Positions 48,336-60,670 of a stretch of 64,000 nucleotides of DNA are shown in pieces. The stretch lies in contig OU015662.1 in assembly GCA_907165275.2 (NCBI GenBank), positions 10,485,501-10,549,500 of the forward strand, read 5' to 3'. A program made the translations under genes and the position numbers. Position 1 is the stretch's first letter, and each line of letters starts with the position of its first letter. Below the pieces are notes generated by a model, which saw only the letters and a list, made by a program, of their open reading frames with translations, ran no database searches and was not told the DNA's origin. Source of the stretch: Zygaena filipendulae (taxonomy: Eukaryota > Arthropoda > Insecta > Lepidoptera > Zygaenidae).

Positions 48336-51043
48336 TATTGTAAAGAATTTGTATCTAAAATTGGTACTATTTTTAATAGAATTAAAAAATCTAGGAGAAA
48401 CTAAAGACCATAGAACGAAGTCTCAAACACCGCTAGCTTTACAATAGATAATAATATGTTTCCAAGGATTAGGCTCCACGTTCGAAATAACGTGAGCGCG
48501 TGGTTACAGAGTAAGTTGAGTGGAACTTCGGAGCATTCCTAGTATGTTAATGTACGCGGCCACCGGGTTATTTACGATCGGCCCCGTAACGGTTCGCCGA
48601 GGCTTCGCCGCTGCCCGGGAAATTAATAACTATAACGAATAACGATGTACGAAAACGTAGATACCTACCTTTCTTATTATGACCATCAGAAACGGAATTG
48701 ATTTATTTATGCCTGCCATTAATCTTGCGCCAGTAATTATTGGGTACATTTATTGTTATACATTATTGATGAGCGTTTTCGCTTTCGGAACTCATTTTTC
48801 TCCAGCAATTTGTTGCACGGTGCGAATTGAAATTTGTTTTCACACATAAGGATGATTAAAATTAATAGCGAACTCGATCCTGAATAGCTGTTGCGATCGC
48901 CGTTTCATCGATCCGAAATCCAAGATTTCCCTCAAGGTGCGAAATTTTCTGAGATTAAAAGGTTTTTTTGACCTAAAATATGAACTAAGAAGAATAATAG
49001 ATGTTTATTGGCAACCAAAAATACGATCAATGCAATCAAGTACCTACATTGTAGCTACATATTATAGCATAAATCCAAATTTTTAGTTCATATATCGATA
49101 AAAAACTGTTACAATTTATGCTTTGTGGAACTTAATGACAGTACCTAGGTACGTGTCAAGTTTATTTATTTATTGATTCCACATTCGTTAACATAATGTG
49201 CAGCTGCGCCATTATGAAAAGTGTGAAACATAATAAGAAAGATAAGGAGCTATGTATCTATCGTTACTGTTGTAGATGAAGACTGCAAGCAAATAAAGAA
49301 AGCAAGTAATAAAAATATAATACATACATTTAAAATCATCCAGTAGTTTTTGCTTGATACGCGTCCAAACTCCAAACATACTTATTCAATAAATTAGGAG
49401 ATAACAGAAAATAGAATAAGAAAAATGTGAATTTTTAATGCGGCACCAAAATCAACACAAAGTCGGTCCCTTTTCCCACGTTCAAATATTAATGTTGCCG
49501 ATAAAGAGAACTCGAATACTCGAATATAAAAGATATAAATACCACGTACACAAATCATCCGGTGCCTGAAAGATGAAAAGGTTAGAGGACGTCAAATCAA
49601 AGTTGGGGAAACTCAAAGCTTGTAGAGCACAGATAACCGAGGGGGGGCGGCCCGCGGGGAGGGGGATTAGTACAATGACCGGAATATAAGGAGTTATTTG
49701 AACAGTTTTCAACACAACCCCTTTTCAAACTTCAAGCGAACGCTCTTCAGTGAGCAGAGATTTGACATTACGAATTATTTTATCAGTTCACGATTCTAAT
49801 GAAATTGAATTGATTCAAATGAAATTAAATTTCCCGATTTCGACAAATTAGGCATACTTGAATTAGTTCTGCGAACATACGACATTTTGTCCTGATAGTG
49901 TCCTATTCTTTTAATACATACTAAGTTATAAGTCGACCTCTTTTTGTTTCCATCTGACCCATAATCATGACAGTATATCCTATAATAAATATTACGTCAT
50001 TCAATAAGACCCTCAGTTAACTAAAAATTACGTTTTTATCAGTCTGTATGTTTGATGGCGAATCGTGCAAACACTAGTGAACTGGTTTGAATATAGCTTA
50101 GCATTAAGGTAGCTTATGTTGCGGGTCAGCATATTTATGTTATTACCTACAACAAATAATTTCCGACAAAATCCCGGAAGACACGCAGGTGAAACCGCAG
50201 TCATCAGGAGGCCTACCATTAACTTTTAAAATGCCTGACATGTTCCGAGCAGTTCAATTAACTTGTCTTAAATTGACCTGCAAGAAATCGTACCATGTTC
50301 ATAGATTTGTTGACCTGTTTTTGGCATGCTAAGGGCTAAGAAGGGTCATATATCATTGTCTCTGAAAGGTTGAGCGAAAGAGATGGCGCTATACGAGTTT
50401 TGTATAGCTCTTTGTCCTTCTTATTTTGTTTGCGTTTTGGTGGCGTTCTGAAACTTAGCTATAAAACCGGTAAGTGTCCGGTTTTTTTTTGTATAGTTTA
50501 ATTTATATATTTGCATCACATTTCACCACTAAAAAATTATATTTATGCTTTATCATCCTTGGGAGATACTTTAGTGATGATATTATGATGAAGTAACATA
50601 TTGACGGACTACATAGATTTTGTGAATAATAACCAAGGTTTAATTTGAAAGAAGAACAATGTTTCTGAACGTACTACATCTGATTTTTAAAAAGTAAACT
50701 TTTATGTTTTGTAAACAAAAAACAAACTCAACTCTAACTCAATACTTATCTCAGAAGTTTTATTACTTTCAAGCTTCAGATTTTATTCGGGCATATCTTT
50801 ATTTAAAAACTATGCGTTGGCTCTTCAAGTGGCTTTTATTACCAAAGTGGATTTCAAAACATAGTTCTTATTCATTCGAATTCAAATTATGTCGATGTCG
50901 TCTACACCTTGCCGTCGTGTTAGTAAGAAGTTACTTGGGATAATAATCATAGAGATATGGCTATGGCTTTTGGAGAAGGTGCATCCAAGGACTGGAAAGG
51001 TTGGTCTGCGGTAAGTACCTACCTAAGTGTTATTTATATAAAT
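48336..51043. other. Long unique stretch with CG-richer islands
   Basis: Islands at about 48470-48640, 48780-48960 and 49440-49760 (the last with a GGGGGGGCGGCCCGCGGGG run at about 49640) separated by AT-rich DNA. No exon or repeat recognised except an isolated fragment near 50165-50205. Candidate regulatory sequence only. Confidence 0.3.
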
Positions 51044-51392
51044 TACTAGGTGTTCCACACGCGGTAATTACGAAGTTCCCGCGGGAATTCCGGGTTCAAT
51101 ATACAACAAATACAATAACTTAAGTTACTCAGGGACAATGTAGCATTTATGTAAATGGTGATTTTTTTTGATCTTAAACAAACAAAAAAAAAACGTTTCC
51201 TCTTTATAATATTATTTTAGACTAGCTGTCCCTCGCAGTAATTTCGGAGTTCCCGTGGGAATTCCGGATTACACTATAGCCTATGTTGCTCAGGGGTATG
51301 TAGCTTTCAAATGGTGTAAGAATTTTTGAAATCGGTCCAGTTGTTTTTGAGTTAAATCGTACCTAACAAACAAAATAGATATTATTATAGAT
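51044..51392 (-). mobile_element. Two Helitron-like copies head to tail
   Basis: First 51044 to about 51217, second 51222 to about 51392. Each starts CTAG and has GGAGTTCCCG(C/T)GGGAATTCC-like sequence; the second has GAAATCGGTCCAGTTGTTTT, like the 9841 copy. Confidence 0.7.
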
Positions 51393-53304
51393 AAGAACAA
51401 TACATATTATGTAACCACACCCAACTGGTAGTTTTACAGGAAAATTATAGATAGGTATATTTGGGTAAATGAAAAACTTACTAAATAGGTATATTTTTTT
51501 AAATCATTTACATAATACGTTTAGTTAATAACCACAAATGTCCTATGAAATTACATCTGAGCTTTGAATAGTGGATGTTTGTGCCTCCACTGAAGTGTAG
51601 CTTAAATTGGTGAGTTGCCGGCTGCGATTGAGCTTCTTGTAAGATTTCTTCAAGTGTTAGATCTTGAACAGGTGCACAAGCAACTCCCTAAGCCCAATGA
51701 TGATAAGTGTCATCATATATTTCCTTAGTGCATACCCAGAATCACCTAAAAAGATATAAAAAATAACATTAACACCAGTTTTAAAGTAAAATTGTATAGA
51801 AGTTTTAAATATTTGATGATAATGAGTTATGGTCTACCAAGAAGCTAGAAAGCCTCATTGTTATCTAGTTCTTCTGTGGGTCTTCAGTGGGTGATTATTC
51901 CAAATATATGATGATCCCCTAAAACTTGCATCCACACTTATTATATATATGATGAAAATTACTTTTTTTTCTTTACAGATTGGCAACATCATGTGGAATT
52001 AGATATTGAAAAAGGGCATGTACCTACCCAGGGCTGAAAAACTATTAATAAAAAAAAATTAGATATTGAATTAGAGATATTCATTTATATCTAATGCTAA
52101 TTTTATAAGTATTTAGTTACCTATAGTTTGAAGTTACTTAAGTAATGTCTTTGGCAAAGAATAAAGAAAGTATCTGGAAAATGTATTTATATACCTAGTT
52201 TACAATTTTTTATGTTCACTATGTTTAAGTTCGTCTTTATGTGTGTTATGCTACGAGGACTTAAATACTATTAAAAACTATAAGAAACTAACCAAAGAGT
52301 TTACATTGATTATGTTGCTTCCTACTCACCTTGGTTTCAATAGAAAGATTGTGTTTTGGTTGACTCGATCATAAAACGTCTAAGCTCTTCACATAATTTT
52401 ATAACGTAAACTTAAATCTTTTGTGAGCCTATACCTTTTAATAAAATAATGAGATTCTTCAAAAGCAAAGAGATCGATTTGATCTCTCAATTGCCTTCTC
52501 TAATCTTGCAGCTCGGGTGTCTCGCTAGATAGTCATCTTCTAAAAACTCCAATATTTCGTATTCGTCCATTTTTCAACAATACACTAGGTTTTTCACAAA
52601 ATATAGGTAATTCCAAGGTAATCCGGTCACAAAAAGCTGCTTTCTTGCGCCTGTTGTTGGCCGGTTTATTTGACAGATCAGCTGGTCAATCGAGGAAAAT
52701 GAAATGTCAAAAATCACAACATGGTACGATTAGGCAGGTCAATTACAGGCCGCCCTTTAAAATGGCCGCTGGCCGGATAGGTGACGTGTGGGCTGCAATT
52801 GGCTGGCCTGCAGAGGCCGTCATGGTACGAATTTGCAGGACAGTTCAATAAAACGCCTGAACTGCCCTGCTATAAGGCGTTAATGGTAGGCCTCCAGTTA
52901 GCCAATGACAAAATTCCTATATCCCCTTAAAATTTAAGACCCGTTAATAGTAGAATTTTGCACAAAACACGGCAGCAGTCAATACAAGCATCGCCAATAA
53001 AATACAAGGTAACAAAGTTAGAAGCGGAGGCGCGTACCGCAGGGAGGGTAGCCCGATAAATCTTCAGGCGATAATTTACCGATTCTTTGTCTCGGAAGCC
53101 CATAAATTCGAACGCAACGCTGCCGGTGACGGCACGCACCTAGCCCGAACGGGATTTATCCCGCAACGACCAGCACTAGAGGTGACCGCACGTTTACAAT
53201 CCGTTCAAATGAATCCCATCCGCTGTATAAAACCTTAAATCGCTCCAAAAATTCATCTAATTTAAAGATAAAATGTGAATATTGAAATTGGAAAGAATGG
53301 GCAT
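51393..53304. other. Spacer, CG-richer island 52640-53240
   Basis: First part AT-rich. The later island includes GGCCGCCCTTTAAAATGGCC and CCGGCAGCG-type patches. No gene recognised. Confidence 0.3.
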
Positions 53305-53615
53305 GTGGGTCTTTTTTTTAGCCCGTCTTGTCTATTATAAAAAATATTGGACACGTATTTTTTCTTTTTTTACGTAATCAAAAAATAACGGCGATATATT
53401 GAGTTCCAATTGCGCATAACGTCACTATTCGGACAGTTTGTATGGCGGTTTTAGCGGTTAGTGACGTCACGACCCCCTCACCCTAAACTTTATTGCGCTT
53501 TATCTCTGTATATTTTAATAAATTTGAAAAAGCAAAAAATAAGTGTCTATTGTTTTTTTATTTTCAAACTGACGAACTAATTAAAATTTAGATTTTCAAA
53601 AGTAGTCAATATCCC
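53305..53615. mobile_element. MITE, GTCCGTC family, copy 5
   Basis: TTAGCCCGTCTTGTC, TTGGACACGTATTTTTTCTT, TGACGTCA at about 53462, right end CTGACGAACTAATTAAAATT. Confidence 0.78.
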
Positions 53616-54636
53616 CATTGATGAAAGCATATAGTATCTAATGAAGAAGTGAAGTGTGAAAGGAGGTTGCAAAATTTGGCGCCTCATAAAAAGGACTTAG
53701 GTTTTGAGCTTATATTGTATATTGAAAATAACGATCGTATAAAATCTACATTTATCTAAATTCACTTACCAGGATCCTATGAGACATTTGACGCGCTATC
53801 GGATTCAATTCCGAATAAATTGGCAGGCAAATTAGATTCTTTACGGGAGGTTGACGGTAGGAACAAGAGGTCGTTCACTCGAATATTCGTGAAATCAGAG
53901 TAGGTAGGTACGTAGGTAACAACCTTTTTTTTTTTCAAAGTAGGTTTTATAGCTAAACAGCAAATTCGAGCATTCTTCATTGGAAATAGGCGACTTTCGG
54001 TAACGAGCTTTGTGTGACATCATTTCAAACGAACAATATAACTTTTGTAGCTAATAAGCTTCTCAACTCTAGTTAACTGAAAATACATTTTCTTTCCGGT
54101 TGCCTTGTCTGTTTTTTAGAGTTGATTCAGCGATAAGAAGCAGTCTATAATGCCCTTTTGCACTTACATAGTAGATGTTTAAAATGATGTAATTGTATAA
54201 AAGTTTAATTTTTAAGAAATAATCATTTGTAGTACTAATGTTGAAGGAGGAAAATTTATTTAACCGATTTTAAAAATAGCTTATTAGGACAGCAGCCTGA
54301 GTAACATAGAATACTTTCTATCCGGAAAGGTTCCTGAAGGAGTCCCAAAGTCCACGCCCGCCAGTAGTACCCCGGGAAACAGCTGTTTGGCGTAAAGTTA
54401 CGAATCATTTAGAGGTCTTGGCATTCCAATATTCCACTACTTAGTCAATTTTCCATTAAAAGTAGAGTAGGTACTTTTCATTCCAATACATAGTATTGCA
54501 TATATACGTAGTATTGCCACGTGTGTGGGAGTTGACAGCTATTAGTTTTTTATTATATCACATAACAATTTGAATATCACAATTTCTTTTTCATAATTTT
54601 TGTCGCTTTTATTTATTTATTTACCAATTTACAAAC

Positions 54637-54800
54637 ATTAATAATAATAATCCACTCCACAACACACAGATCTACTTGATCCCACACTCAGCTATAAGCT
54701 TGTGTCGTGGAAACCAAGCAAACGTGGTATACACTACACATATTATTACATTTATATTATACTATACATATACATACATACATTGTAACAACTTGACAGT
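54637..54800 (-). mobile_element. tRNA-derived SINE, 5'-truncated, minus orientation
   Basis: (AAT)n then CCACTCCACAACACACAGAT and GTGTCGTGGAAACCAAGCAA, the reverse complement of the 13806 SINE body and tail. Lacks the tRNA-like head. Confidence 0.8.
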
Positions 54801-55624
54801 GCTACATAAACCTTTTTAGATTTTTCCGCGCACCGACCTATCCGTCGTTATTCGTATATAGCTGTATATAGGTAGGTATATAGGTTTAATTATAAAATTA
54901 TTATTAGAGTAGTTACGTACCTGCTTTTTTTTTCTAATTACACTCCGATACATTTTTATTTTATTTATTTTAAATTAGGTTTCTTTTTTTGGATTTGAAA
55001 TTTGGCGTTTCATAGAGATCTATGTATATATTGTATAACTATGTCCTGTTAAGGTAACTGTACTAAAATCGTAAGAAAGAAATTCAAGGAAATCTCCTTA
55101 CACGTGTCTGTACTTGCGTATCATTATTTTCCTTTCATAAAATAGACCCCAACAAAGACCAAAGGAATTTCGCAGAAATACTATTCTTCCTTTATATAGT
55201 ATCCTCCTTGTTATATTTTAACGTTACCGACTTGGTGTTATGTTGTCTGTAAATATGCCGAAAATGATTTGTGATTTTTTCGCTATTCCACATCGGTATT
55301 TAACAGGAAAAACCCGATGCCACCTGTTTTATTGAAACCCCTAATTATTACTATCAGTTGAATATCCTGACATCATTCACAACTACAAGGTTACAATCAC
55401 AATAAACTCTGGTTGGTCTTTCTAATTATAGTTTACCTCGTTGTCTATTATAATAAAGTGGTAAGGTTTGTGAGTTTATAAATTTTGAGTTTTTAAATTT
55501 GTGACGTTGTAAGGGGTAATCTCTGGATCTACTGAGCCGATTTTGAAAATTATTTCGCCAATAGAATGCTACACTATTCCTGAGTGTCATAGGGTACTTC
55601 TTATCCCGGAATTGGCTACTTGAC
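54801..55624. other. AT-rich spacer with Helitron-like remnant near 55510-55610
   Basis: GGTAATCTCTGGATCTACTG and TCATAGGGTACTTCTTATCC fragments only. Confidence 0.35.
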
Positions 55625-55905
55625 AAAAAAAATTTTTTTAGTCCGTCGTGTAGATTAGTAAAAAATATTGGACACGTATTTTTTCTTTTTTTACGTACTC
55701 AAAAAATAACAGAGATACATTGAGTTGAAATTTCGCGTGACGTCACAATTCGGTGCGGTTTGTATGGCGCTTATAATGAATATTGACGTCACGAGCCCCC
55801 CACCCTAAACTTTAATGCACTTTATCTATGTTCATTTTCATTAAATTGAAAAAGCAAAAAATACGTGTCTATTATTTTTTTGTTTTCTAACTGACGGACT
55901 AATTA
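55625..55905. mobile_element. MITE, GTCCGTC family, copy 6
   Basis: TTTAGTCCGTCGTGTAG to CTGACGGACTAATTAGAATT. TGACGTCA at about 55738 and 55783. It appears to sit inside a Helitron-like copy: remnants lie on both sides (55510-55610 and 55935-55994). Confidence 0.8.
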
Positions 55906-55934
55906 GAATTTTGATATTCATACCTTGGAGAATA

Positions 55935-55994
55935 CCCAATTCCCGCGGGAACTCCGAAATTACCGCGGGTGAAACCGCGGGGGAATAGCTAGTT
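55935..55994 (+). mobile_element. Helitron-like 3' end
   Basis: TTCCCGCGGGAACTCCGAAA, TTACCGCGGGTGAAACCGCG, ending TAGCTAG. Confidence 0.75.
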
Positions 55995-56282
55995 TTGTTT
56001 AAGGACAAAGGAATAATAACGCTACTGAAACATTATTAACCTGTGCTCAATAAACTATATTATTTTCAGTTCTTTGATAACCCTAAAAATGTCCAAAAGA
56101 AAGAAAATATACTACGTATTTCTCTTCTCAAAAAATAAGGATTCCAAACTAAATTGAAACTTAATTGGGGGTCACTGAACCGTATACTACTATTTATATT
56201 CATTTTATCGTTTTGTATATTTACTTACAATTGAAGTATTTAATCAAAAGAAACAAAGAAGTCAGCTACTTTTATAGAACTA

Positions 56283-56460
56283 CTAGCTATTTCTCGCGAT
56301 TTCGCCCGCTTTAGTTTCGAAGTTCCTGCAGAAACTCCGAGATAAAAAGTGCCCTATATCCTTTTCTGTACCCCTAACAGCGTGTACGTAAAATTTCATA
56401 ATGATAGGTTCAGCAGTTAAGGCGTGAAAGCGTAACAAACAAACGCACATTCGCATGCAC
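56283..56460 (-). mobile_element. Helitron-like copy
   Basis: CTAGCTATTTCTCGCGATTT, GAAGTTCCTGCAGAAACTCC, AGGCGTGAAAGCGTAACAAA, CATTCGCATGCACACATTCC. Confidence 0.7.
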
Positions 56461-56689
56461 ACATTCCACATTCCACGGCACATGCTTAGTGGCGGCCATT
56501 TTGGTACCTTGTCTATTTTAAAATTAATTAATTAAGTTTGTGTTCAATTTTGGTACCAAATAAATCTCTATTCTATTTTATTCATTCGTGAGTATAGGTA
56601 CGTATTCATGAGTTAGGATACCTATCCTACATATATACATACAAGTAACACACGGTATCAGTGTGAATACAATTTTTTATCGCATAAAA

Positions 56690-56765
56690 GTTAACCCCTG
56701 TGACGCGGGGATCGAACTCGTGACACCTGACGTACGTCGCTTACAAAACCAACAGTGCTCGTCTC
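56690..56765 (-). mobile_element. tRNA-like SINE head, minus orientation
   Basis: Minus strand: A box-like TTGGTTTTGTAAGCG and B box GAGTTCGATCCCCG. No paired acceptor stem, so probably a SINE or pseudo-tRNA. Confidence 0.45.
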
Positions 56766-56955
56766 ATCTATTTCCAACACGACGAGGCTTACCCGCCACT
56801 CGCGGGGGATTTGTCTCGACAAATTCATACACACCCTTGAAAGTATGAAGGGTTTGCATTTAGCAAACATCGCCGGCCAACCCTGCACGGTCCCGAAGCT
56901 AATTAAACTCGGATAGTTGGAGGTAATTAGCAGCCGCGCCACCCTTGGAGCTGCC

Positions 56956-56990
56956 GCCCCCCCTCCCCGGCCCCCTCCCCGGCCCCCTCC
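56956..56990 (-). promoter_or_regulatory. Potential G-quadruplex tract
   Basis: C-runs on the plus strand; the minus strand has GGAGGGGGCCGGGGAGGGGG plus further G-runs, at least four runs of four or more G. Lies in a CG-richer island (about 56690-57130). Confidence 0.7.
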
Positions 56991-57682
56991 ATCACGCCGA
57001 TAACAGCGGAACACGGAGGAGCTTATCAAGAGGCGAGCGAGTTTATGGCCGAACGTTGTACCAAACGAGATCACAATGGAGATTGCCGGCGCAATAAATT
57101 CGCTTATAAACCGTGTATCGATTACCTAGCGACCGTTGACTTTCAAATGAACATTTTGCTGCAGGAGCATTAAATAACGAGTACCCAGTGAAATTTTCGT
57201 ATATGACAATGCCTGTCATTTCTATAGTGAAATTCCCAATAGTGCATTAAAGACGGGCTCTTTTAGAGCTGCTTCCATAGTTAATTTTTTTTACGAAAAT
57301 TAATATAAAAACTGTAGAATATAGTTTTTGGCCGTTTCGGTATGTAGTATGTAGTAGTAATGTAGGTATGTAGTAGCTATGTACGAGGATTGACATTACC
57401 AAAAATAAACAAAAAAAAAAATACACAAAGATAGAAATAATAAGAACAGCAATTAGTGTATACAATTCGTATAAAAACAACAAAACGCCTTAAACAAAAA
57501 CAAAAATATCGTCAAGAAATGGGTCCCGTATACCGTATACGACTGAAAAATAGAATTATACGAAAAATCCATCGTGCCCTTTACGGTTGTACATGATCCC
57601 CGTCTAGCTCGAAATGCTATAAACAAAGACCAACGCCTCCCTACTTCATGAGTGAGCCCCCTGTAAATTTCATTATACTAAA

Positions 57683-57881
57683 CTAGCTGTGCCCCGCGGT
57701 TTCACCTGTGGTGATTTCGGAGATCCCGCGGGAATTCCGGGATAAAAAGTACCTTATATCCTTCTCTGTACCCCTGATAACGTGCGTGCCAAATTTCATC
57801 CAAATCCGTTCAGCCGTTTTTGCGTGATTGAGTAACAAACATCCAAAGAAGCACACTTTCATATTTGTAATATTAGTAGGA
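57683..57881 (-). mobile_element. Helitron-like element (Lep1 type), intact ends
   Basis: Plus-strand start CTAGCTGTGCCCCGCGGTTT, end GTAATATTAGTAGGA before T. Internally very close to 8531-8720 and 60521-60670, so relatively young. Confidence 0.87.
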
Positions 57882-58971
57882 TGACCAGCATTTTTTTTAA
57901 TATCTCGAGTTCCAGATGGAATTTCGAAAAAATCGAAACATGAGTATCTAAGTTAGACCCTTAGTAATATAACAAAAAAAACCGCATTCAATTTGGCGCA
58001 GCAGTTTTTTGCGTAGCACGAATACAAACATACAGACAGACAGACAGAGAGACAAAAATTCTAAAAACGGTATTTTTGGCTTCTATATCACTCATAGAGT
58101 CGCCTAAATTTATTTTCTATTATTTATCTTCCATGTACAGACATCCACCTGTTACAATTTTATTATATCTATAGTATAGATTCATAAACGACAGGTACCT
58201 ATACCTAACGACCACTTCACAGGGAAGTGGTGAAACCGCCCCGCAACGATAAGTCATTTGTGATTTTCATCATTACAATGATGAATTAAACGGTTGACGT
58301 TTTGGGATAGGATAGGTACAGTTGATGAGGAGGTTCCACCGAGTGTGATTAATGATTTCACGCAGCGACGTTACAATAAAAAAGGGGTAGATAGGTTACT
58401 CGAATATTAGAGCCAAGTCGGAAATATGATCGGAAGCTGAACAGATAAGTACATACGCATACATATGTATATACTCCGGCACACACATTCCGTGTCGAGG
58501 CTGCTTCGGTAAATCGGGTAAATACCTATTTTACTGTGTCGTTTTCAGATACCAATGATGTGTCTGCATTTTTTATTGGAATATCGACGGTTGACACTGC
58601 CTGGATTAGAAGTCAGCAGGGCAATTATGTTACTTTTGTTGCTATCATATTATTTCAGTTTCATTTAGAAAGAAAAGCGATTTTGTAATTGGTTGATTGC
58701 TAAATATTGTAGGTTTCAAAACGTGCATATTGTAATCGCAAAACCGCCAGATAAGATAAAATATTTCATGAATGAAGTTAGTCTCTCCCGAATTTCTCCC
58801 GTGCACCGAGATTACGGTTGAATGCTGCACCGCGCCGGGTGCTGGATCCAACAGGCACGAAAATGTGCTGGATCCAGCATTGCAATCCCTACTTGTGTGC
58901 ACACATCGGCTGCCCCATTCCAAAACCTAGTGTGGTACCTAAATTGGAACTGGAAAAGAGAGCTACTAGAC
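57882..58971. other. Spacer with Helitron-like remnant and dispersed repeat
   Basis: ATACAGACAGACAGACAGAG at about 58030 and GGGCAATTATGTTACTTTTG at 58619 (matches 43012). No gene seen. Confidence 0.35.
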
Positions 58972-59439
58972 TAGTGAGGGGCAAAGTACGGCCCGCGGGC
59001 CAAAGGATTTAATCCGGCCCGCGGCGCTCTTTCGAAATGTATAGTAATCAAATTTTGACGGTTATTCATAGGTAAAGGAGCCAGATAAGTTAAGTTGCGT
59101 AAATTTCAAAACAAAGTGCATTTTTTCTGTAATTATGGCCCTCCGAAAATTTCATATGGACATAGATAAGCAATAGTGTGTTAACCCACACTGGAGAAAT
59201 TTTGAGTAAATCGTGTTTTAAAAGTTTAGCGCCATTTTGTGTCAACATTTTTTATGTTAAGTAAATATTTAGTTACATATTAAAGCAATGCAATAAGGTA
59301 AACACATAATAAAAAAATGTTCCCTAACTCTCAATAAATCGTTCTGAATCAATAACTTAAGTTTGTGGGTTAACATGTTATTGCTTATCTGCGTCCATAT
59401 ATTTTCTGGTCCTTCATGAAGAAAGTTTGCCAACCACTG
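58972..59439. mobile_element. hAT-type MITE, copy 2, interrupted
   Basis: TAGTGAGGGGCAAAGTACGG to AAGTTTGCCAACCACTG; 8-bp flanks TACTAGAC / TACTAGTT match at 6 of 8. Contains the GGAC MITE at 59158-59396. Confidence 0.82.
59158..59396. mobile_element. GGAC-type MITE, copy 5 (TSD ATAT), nested
   Basis: GGACATAGATAAGCAATAGT to TATTGCTTATCTGCGTCC; ATAT at 59154-59157 and 59397-59400. Inserted into the hAT MITE; the other hAT copy lacks it. Confidence 0.92.
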
Positions 59440-59616
59440 TACTAGTTTTTTTTGTATAAATTTGCCAGTTCCAGTTTCTTAGACATACTAGGTTTTGAAA
59501 TAGGGCAGCCGTCGTGCGGGGTGTGTGCGTGTGGCGTAGGGCGACGGACTCCGAGTTCCAAATTCAAGTTTATAATGTCCAACACACATAGACTGTAGAC
59601 AGCAACAGCCTACATT

Positions 59617-60003
59617 AGGGTTGCCACCCGTGTATAATATAGTATCGTACTATATTTCAATCAATTGTGCTATATATTATAGAAAAATAATATAGTACGA
59701 AAAATCAAACGTCGCACTTTTTTATATTAACTGTGACTGGTCTGGAACGCACCCGCAGTGCGGCACGGGGAATTCCAGAACGAAACGCAAAGGTACCTAC
59801 GCGGCAATAAAACGTCAACTGTTAAACTATAGCAAAATTTGTGCCCGATACATAATGATTAAAAATAAATACTCGTATGTACTATTTTTTTCCCTGCATT
59901 TCCCAAAAGTTAGTTGGTACTTTTAGTACCTACTTATGTATATATTTTTATCTTTTTTCAGAAAAATATTATATTTTTTCCAAAAAAAAAGGTGGCAACC
60001 TTA
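59617..60003. mobile_element. hAT-like TIR element, about 387 bp
   Basis: TAGGGTTGCCACC at the left, GGTGGCAACCTTA at the right. Flanks GCCTACAT and GTCTACAT match at 7 of 8, consistent with an 8-bp duplication. Confidence 0.65.
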
Positions 60004-60129
60004 GTCTACATCGCAATCACCTCTAGGCTTACCGCTACGCCGTGGCGGGGCGTGGGGAGGCACGAAGTCGACGGGGGTTGGGGAGTATCGCTTCTTTATG
60101 TGGTTACTATTATTTGCTACTCGTGTTCG

Positions 60130-60350
60130 CTGAGCGCACGCCCGCGTAGGTAGGTACAGCTGGAGTCATTAGCGCGGGTGATTTACAGCTGGAGCGGCGG
60201 TCGGCGGCTTATCGCGCCCTCTCGCCGCCTCACGGCTTATTAATTACACGTACGGCACCGAACCCGCTACACGGCGGCCGCCCGCGAGCCCACGCCCACG
60301 CCCACGCCGCATTATCGTTCCCCGTGCGGACTGAGAGCGGAGACGTTGTT
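60130..60350. other. CG-rich island
   Basis: Non-repetitive CG-rich sequence around TTATTAATTACACGTACGGC, CACGCCCACGCCCACGCCGC. Homeodomain-type TAATTA core. Candidate regulatory element. Confidence 0.3.
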
Positions 60351-60520
60351 CGACTCCTCGATACATTAGGTATGGGAGCTACAACACTAGAATCCCTTTT
60401 ATCTCTCTGTCAACCCAATGGTTAACTGTCAGAGAATGCCGCAAGGCATTAAGTTCGCCATTTGTACTATTTTGTGCAAGAAGAATAAATAAATAAATAA
60501 ATAACTTTATTTACTAGGTA

Positions 60521-60670
60521 CTAGCTGTGCCCCGCGGTTTCACCCGCGGTAATCTCGGAGCTCCCGCGGGAATTCCGGGATAAAAAGTACCCTATGTCCT
60601 TCTCTGTACCCCTGACAACGTGCATGCCAAATTTCATCCAAATCCGTTCAGCCGTTTTTGCGTGATTGAG
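60521..60670 (-). mobile_element. Helitron-like element, truncated
   Basis: CTAGCTGTGCCCCGCGGTTT to CGTTTTTGCGTGATTGAGTA, then sequence diverges, so the 5' terminal part is missing. Confidence 0.8.
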
